Origin: Candidatus Gastranaerophilales bacterium
GTDB lineage: Bacteria; Cyanobacteriota; Vampirovibrionia; Gastranaerophilales; Gastranaerophilaceae
Reading direction: 5' to 3'
Assembly: GCA_947628355.1 (NCBI GenBank)
Contig: CANQZO010000066.1
Span: forward strand, 1 to 9,437
Length of the DNA: 9,437 bases
The translations under genes were made by a program, and so were the position numbers. Below the pieces are notes generated by a model. That model was not told the origin of the DNA. It did not search any database and saw only the letters and a list, made by a program, of their open reading frames with translations. Shown here piece after piece: positions 6,058 to 9,437 of this stretch; position 1 is the stretch's first letter; every line of letters begins with the position of its first letter.

Positions 6058-7104
6058 ATGAAAAAGTATTTTGCGGTTTTTATATCAATTTTATTTATGT
6101 TTTTAAATGTAAGTCCATGTTTTGCATTGACTAAATTGTATTATGTGGAAAATGTTAACAAGTCTTCCGCTGCAAAGCTGGTTGAAAATGTTTTAACCGA
6201 AAAAGAATATACAATTAAGAAGAAAGACCCTTATTATGCTGTTTCAATAGATGAACCGATTAATTATTCCATTATTGTTTTACAGCAGGACGGAAATAAT
6301 TTGTATTATTACTACAATTCAAATAATTCAAAAAAGAATGTAAATAAGGCTATAATTAAGTATTTTAAGACTCGCGATTTAAACTGTGAAGAAAGAGAAA
6401 ATGAACAATTACTCCAAAATTTTGCAAGTATAGCTCAAAGAACATTGACGGGCGAGAAAAAAACATACTCGTTTAAAGACCCGCAGCCTCAGGTTCAAAA
6501 TGTGCAGACAGTTAATGCACCTAAATCATCTACTACTTTAAAGGGGTTTGTAGGGAAAACAGGGAAAGGCGATACTCTTGATATATATATTCAAAATGCA
6601 ATAAATACGGCTACTGCGAGTGTAGGCGATGCTGTAATGGGAGTTTTGCAGACAGATTGGAAAACTGCTGATAATCATGTAATTGCTCAGCAGGGAAGTT
6701 TATTGGAGGGGCGGATAGTTAAAGCTCACGGTGCTCAAATAGGTATGAGAAACGGACTTGTTGAGTTGGTATTTAATAAATTAACTACTCCCGACGGTAA
6801 AGTTTATGACATTCTAACAAAAGAAGTAGAATTTAACGTGACAAACGAGGGAGTTGTAAAAGAAAAAGTCAGCAGTGTTGCGGTTGCAGCTGTGACGGGT
6901 GCTGCGTTGGGTGCATTATTCGGCTTGCTCGGAGGCGGCGGAGCTTCTAATGTATGGCAGGGCGCTGCAGTAGGTGCAGGTATCGGCGGAGGCGGAGCGG
7001 CGATTTTAGGTGCTGCCGAAAAAGGTATTGATGCGGAAATTCCTGCTTATACTCAAGTGCAGGTTGTGTTAAAAAATGATGTTGATGTTGTTATTAACTA
7101 CTAG
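6058..7104 (+). CDS. Secreted glycine-zipper protein of unknown function, VirB10/TrbI-like pattern
   Basis: A 348-residue exported protein that I do not recognise as a named family. Residues 1-23 are a signal peptide ending C-F-A. A small N-terminal domain follows (25-110, with many Tyr and Lys), then a Gln/Pro/Val linker (140-160). Residues 170-262 form a beta-rich domain: G-D-T-L-D-I-Y-I, an S-V-G-D-A-V segment, Q-Q-G-S-L-L-E-G and then TTPDGKVYDI. The order 'I-x-N-A-I-N, G-D/Q-x-V, GS-x-x-x-G, L-x-x-PDG' resembles the C-terminal barrel of VirB10/TrbI. Residues 272-320 are a glycine-zipper hairpin (A-A-V-T-G-A-A-L-G-A-L-F-G and a second Gly-rich helix), a type that inserts in or packs against membranes. 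It ends with V-Q-V-V-L-K. It is the first gene of a three-gene operon behind a strong promoter. Export is well supported; the VirB10/TrbI resemblance is my inference by eye. Confidence 0.8.
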   Translation: MKKYFAVFISILFMFLNVSPCFALTKLYYVENVNKSSAAKLVENVLTEKEYTIKKKDPYYAVSIDEPINYSIIVLQQDGNNLYYYYNSNNSKKNVNKAIIKYFKTRDLNCEERENEQLLQNFASIAQRTLTGEKKTYSFKDPQPQVQNVQTVNAPKSSTTLKGFVGKTGKGDTLDIYIQNAINTATASVGDAVMGVLQTDWKTADNHVIAQQGSLLEGRIVKAHGAQIGMRNGLVELVFNKLTTPDGKVYDILTKEVEFNVTNEGVVKEKVSSVAVAAVTGAALGALFGLLGGGGASNVWQGAAVGAGIGGGGAAILGAAEKGIDAEIPAYTQVQVVLKNDVDVVINY

Positions 7105-7107
7105 GAG
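7103..7107 (+). promoter_or_regulatory. Ribosome site overlapping the upstream stop codon
   Basis: AGGAG at 7103-7107 shares its first two bases with the TAG stop (7102-7104) of the secreted protein and lies 6 nt before the ATG at 7114. Ribosomes ending the first gene occupy the start signal of the second, which points to translational coupling and similar amounts of both proteins. Confidence 0.8.
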
Positions 7108-7113
7108 ATATCA

Positions 7114-8730
7114 ATGGCATTTACCATAGTTACTAAAAATTCCGAAAAAACTTTTAATGATAAAGAACTCGTTAATATTTCATCTAAAGAGGGTTATGAT
7201 TATCTTGCCGACTTCGGTTTTAACTATATGCTTACCGTTAAATACGATGAAAAAACAAATAAATGTACGGTATTAAATCAATTTCACTGTGATAAGATTT
7301 TATTTAAAGGTGACCCGCTGCCCGATACATTGGATGTTGATAAAACTTGCAGGCTTTTAATTAAAGATTCCGATGATTTCATACAGATAAAATTAAATGC
7401 TCAGCCTGTTAAAGTAAAGCCTGAAAGTAATAATGTTAAACTTGAAGCTGAAAAATTTACCGAGGCTGATGTTGCCGATGTATACGGAAATAAAGTCAAT
7501 GCTTCGGCTAAATTAAAACTTGAAAAAAGAAAATCCGAAATTGAAGCAGCCCGCGTTGCTATTACCAAGCAGGTTTACTATCATATTAACGACTTAACCC
7601 GCAAATTATCAATGAATTCAAAGGCGGGAATTGTGCTTCATATCGCTTTATTACTGGTTTCGGTAATATTGGCATTCGGATGTGCAAATTATTTTGCGGG
7701 ACTTGAACTTAAACAGACTGAAAATATAATTCACATGCCTATTAACGTTAAAATTATCTTGGTATTTTCGGCATTAATATATGCCGCAGGGCTTGTTTTA
7801 AAACAAGGAGTTTTCTTATATTTTCAAAACAAAATAAATTCCTTATCCGTAACCAATAAAATCGGTGAAAAACTTATGCTCGGATTTTCAACAATACTGT
7901 TTTGCGGAATATATTTAATAAATTTACTTTACTATTTAACCCCCGAGTCAATGCCGTTTTTTGCGGTATTTATGTCGTTATTTTTTACTGTTATCGGTGC
8001 AACGCTTGCTGTTGCCTGCGGTTATTATAAAAATAATAACGTGGAAATTTCTAAAGAGCTCAATAAATATGAGTACAGGGAGGATTTTGAAGCGGTTGTC
8101 AGAGAGTACCGCCACTGGATTGAGATGTATATTAATTCTTTAACCAATTCAAAAATTAACAATATAAAAGATACCCTCTTTAATTTACAATTAAAATCGG
8201 CAGGCGAGATATTGCTTGGAGTGCTTACCGCGCCTTTTCTTGCTTACGGGGTATCTAATACTCTTGCAATGTGTTTCCCCGAAGCTGCAGGGTGGATAAG
8301 AATTTCCAGTCTAAAATTCAGCCCCGTATTTTTAACTCTGGCTTCTTTAATGATTATTTTTGCATTCTTTATGTTTGTTAACGGATTTTTGTGCAGTAAA
8401 AAAATACAGGCATCCAATGTAATAAAAAATGACGGATTTAGTAATTATCTTCAGCACGGTGTTGAAATATACGGTTTGCAGGGCATAAAAAGAATTGATA
8501 CCGATATGCGCAGGTCTTTTATTATCGGACTTTGTGTTATTTTAATAGAATTTACCATGAATATTTCATATTTTATGCAGGAAATGGGCAGCGAGATTTC
8601 GGGCATGTTGTTGAGCTTTTTAGGTGCGCTTGTGCCTACGGCGCTTTTAATTGCTGAAACTTATATGCTCTCAAAACTTAAATTTGAAATTGAATCGGGT
8701 AATGAATTACTGGCTAAAATAGAAAGATAA
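7114..8730 (+). CDS. Eight-helix inner-membrane protein with soluble N-terminal domain, unknown function
   Basis: A 538-residue protein of no family I recognise. Residues 1-95 are a soluble, beta-rich domain without a signal peptide. The strand order, with ILFKGDPLP in the place of the FHA 'NG-x-x-[IL]' turn and a closing F-I-Q-I-K-L strand, recalls an FHA-like fold, but the FHA signature residues (GR, S-x-x-H) are absent. A charged helix (130-168) links it to eight predicted membrane helices at about 172-195, 212-231, 256-276, 280-304, 364-388, 402-427, 468-488 and 497-519. A long polar loop with many charged residues (305-362) divides helices 4 and 5, and another (428-467) divides 6 and 7. 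With an even helix number, both ends lie on the same side, probably the cytoplasm. It is not ExbB-like in length or topology. It is coupled to the genes on both sides (9 bp and 3 bp gaps), so it probably works with them. Confidence 0.8.
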   Translation: MAFTIVTKNSEKTFNDKELVNISSKEGYDYLADFGFNYMLTVKYDEKTNKCTVLNQFHCDKILFKGDPLPDTLDVDKTCRLLIKDSDDFIQIKLNAQPVKVKPESNNVKLEAEKFTEADVADVYGNKVNASAKLKLEKRKSEIEAARVAITKQVYYHINDLTRKLSMNSKAGIVLHIALLLVSVILAFGCANYFAGLELKQTENIIHMPINVKIILVFSALIYAAGLVLKQGVFLYFQNKINSLSVTNKIGEKLMLGFSTILFCGIYLINLLYYLTPESMPFFAVFMSLFFTVIGATLAVACGYYKNNNVEISKELNKYEYREDFEAVVREYRHWIEMYINSLTNSKINNIKDTLFNLQLKSAGEILLGVLTAPFLAYGVSNTLAMCFPEAAGWIRISSLKFSPVFLTLASLMIIFAFFMFVNGFLCSKKIQASNVIKNDGFSNYLQHGVEIYGLQGIKRIDTDMRRSFIIGLCVILIEFTMNISYFMQEMGSEISGMLLSFLGALVPTALLIAETYMLSKLKFEIESGNELLAKIER

Positions 8731-8733
8731 ATT

Positions 8734-9408
8734 GTGCAAAGAGCTTTTTTTATTGGATTAATAGTTATTTTAGTTGTTTTAACAATAGTATTATGTACTG
8801 TTAAGCCTAAAATGCACAAAAATATACTTATATATAACTCTGAATATCAAATAGCTTTACAGGAAGAAGAAGCACCAAAACCTGTGGTTGAAAGGTCTGT
8901 TGAAGTTATAAACAAAACTGTTGATACAATTAAGCAGGATGTACCTCAAAAAAAACTTAATCAGCAAATAAAAAATGACAATAAAACAGTTGTTAAGCAA
9001 ACGGTGCAGGTAAAATCCGAAGTAAAAAAAACAAATGTAAAACCCGTCACTGCTTCGCCTAAAGTTGTTAAAGAGGTAAAACAAACTCCCGTAAAACAGG
9101 AAATTAAAAAAACTAATACTGTTGCAAATAAAGTGCCTCCGACTAATACAAAAAATCAAGTTCAAAACAATCAAAATTTTGAACAGAAAGAGGACATTGT
9201 AAAATGGAATAAATGGCGCTCGGATATTCAAAATCAAATTATGCGCGATGTTAAACTGCCTATGATTCAAGAGGGAATTATCTTTAAATTTTCTTTTGAT
9301 GTTGATAAGTATGGTAAAATATCAAACGTAAAGACATGGTCGGAAAATTCCATGTATACTCCTTACGCTATACAGTATATTGCACCTGTAATATACTGTA
9401 TAGCGTAA
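8734..9408 (+). CDS. TonB-like periplasm-spanning protein, 3' end probably artefactual
   Basis: The predicted 224 residues begin with GTG, 3 bp after the previous stop. The start is chosen because it yields an N-terminal anchor (residues 4-23, FFIGLIVILVVLTIVLC) that the next in-frame ATG would miss. Its ribosome site is weak. Residues 45-160 are an extended Lys/Val/Pro/Gln/Thr-rich, hydrophobic-poor spacer fit to cross the periplasm. From residue 165 comes a TonB C-terminal-type domain: W-x-x-W, then G-I-I-F-K-F-S-F-D-V-D-K-Y-G-K-I, matching the strand-turn-strand of TonB, and Y-T-P-Y-A-I-Q-Y-I-A-P-V. TonB proteins pass inner-membrane energy to outer-membrane receptors, but no ExbB, ExbD or receptor is in the window. 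The domain is cut short by about 40 residues compared with TonB. Residues 220-224 and the stop are read from the inverted copy beginning at 9390, so the true gene almost certainly continues differently. Confidence 0.75.
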   Translation: MQRAFFIGLIVILVVLTIVLCTVKPKMHKNILIYNSEYQIALQEEEAPKPVVERSVEVINKTVDTIKQDVPQKKLNQQIKNDNKTVVKQTVQVKSEVKKTNVKPVTASPKVVKEVKQTPVKQEIKKTNTVANKVPPTNTKNQVQNNQNFEQKEDIVKWNKWRSDIQNQIMRDVKLPMIQEGIIFKFSFDVDKYGKISNVKTWSENSMYTPYAIQYIAPVIYCIA

Positions 9409-9429
9409 GGAGTATACATGGAATTTTCC
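9342..9429. repeat. Perfect 40-bp inverted repeat with 8-nt loop, probable chimera
   Basis: Every base of 9342-9381 pairs with 9390-9429 (positions summing to 18771); the loop is 9382-9389. The left arm is ordinary coding sequence of the TonB-like domain. After the right arm, 9427-9437 (TCCTTACGCTA) repeats 9360-9370 exactly, as if copying switched back to the original strand at a shared TCC. A fold-back followed by a second switch at microhomology is typical of amplification or assembly chimeras at a contig end. Confidence 0.9.
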
Positions 9430-9437
9430 TTACGCTA

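Noticed and set aside
7961..8143. Plus-strand 60-codon frame
   Set aside because: It lies out of frame inside the 8-helix membrane protein, without a ribosome site.
8857..9270. Minus-strand reading frame of 137 codons, rich in Phe, Asn and Leu
   Set aside because: It is the complement of the Lys/Val-rich TonB spacer (AAA and GTT read backwards as TTT and AAC).
9342..9429. The terminal palindrome as a rho-independent terminator or a cruciform site
   Set aside because: The stem is far longer than a terminator stem, no U-tract follows, it consists of conserved coding sequence, and a second partial copy follows it.

Overview
The window is AT-rich (most genes look about one third G+C) and comes from a diderm bacterium. 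A Pmp-repeat outer-membrane protein, a TonB-like protein and a secreted glycine-zipper protein all need two membranes. The C-terminal signature of the outer-membrane protein (SQVAAQLGGYLTQLNSY..AFRKMDMYM) and the unknown envelope genes beside it recall gut Gastranaerophilales (Vampirovibrionia, formerly Melainabacteria). That placement rests on recognition, not on a search.

Layout. Positions 1-2997 hold four plus-strand genes: the 3' part of a DXS-like synthase (1-480), an AdhR/NmlR-type MerR regulator (484-876), an iron-sulfur flavoprotein of the FMN-reductase fold (896-1531) and a compact CstA-family transporter (1561-2997). The first three are tightly packed. cstA has its own extended -10 box placed so that its mRNA would be leaderless. 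On the minus strand (2963-5533), overlapping the cstA end by 35 bp, is an 856-residue Pmp-like autotransporter. Positions 5534-6057 carry no credible gene. They contain a GC-richer, strongly strand-asymmetric block with small hairpins, followed by a good promoter for the next operon. Positions 6058-9408 hold three tightly coupled plus-strand genes: a secreted glycine-zipper protein, an 8-helix membrane protein with a soluble N-terminal domain, and a TonB-like protein.

How the genes may work together. The regulator and flavoprotein look like a small thiol- or redox-stress unit. The last three genes look like one unrecognised envelope assembly: an inner-membrane platform, a periplasm-spanning TonB-like arm and a secreted partner with a VirB10/TrbI-like sequence pattern. 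This trio is the best candidate in the window for an undescribed system.

Caution: the last 96 bases form a perfect 40-bp inverted repeat with an 8-nt loop, followed by an 11-base re-copy of the left arm. This looks like an amplification or assembly chimera at a contig end, so the 3' end of the TonB-like gene, including its stop codon, is probably not real.
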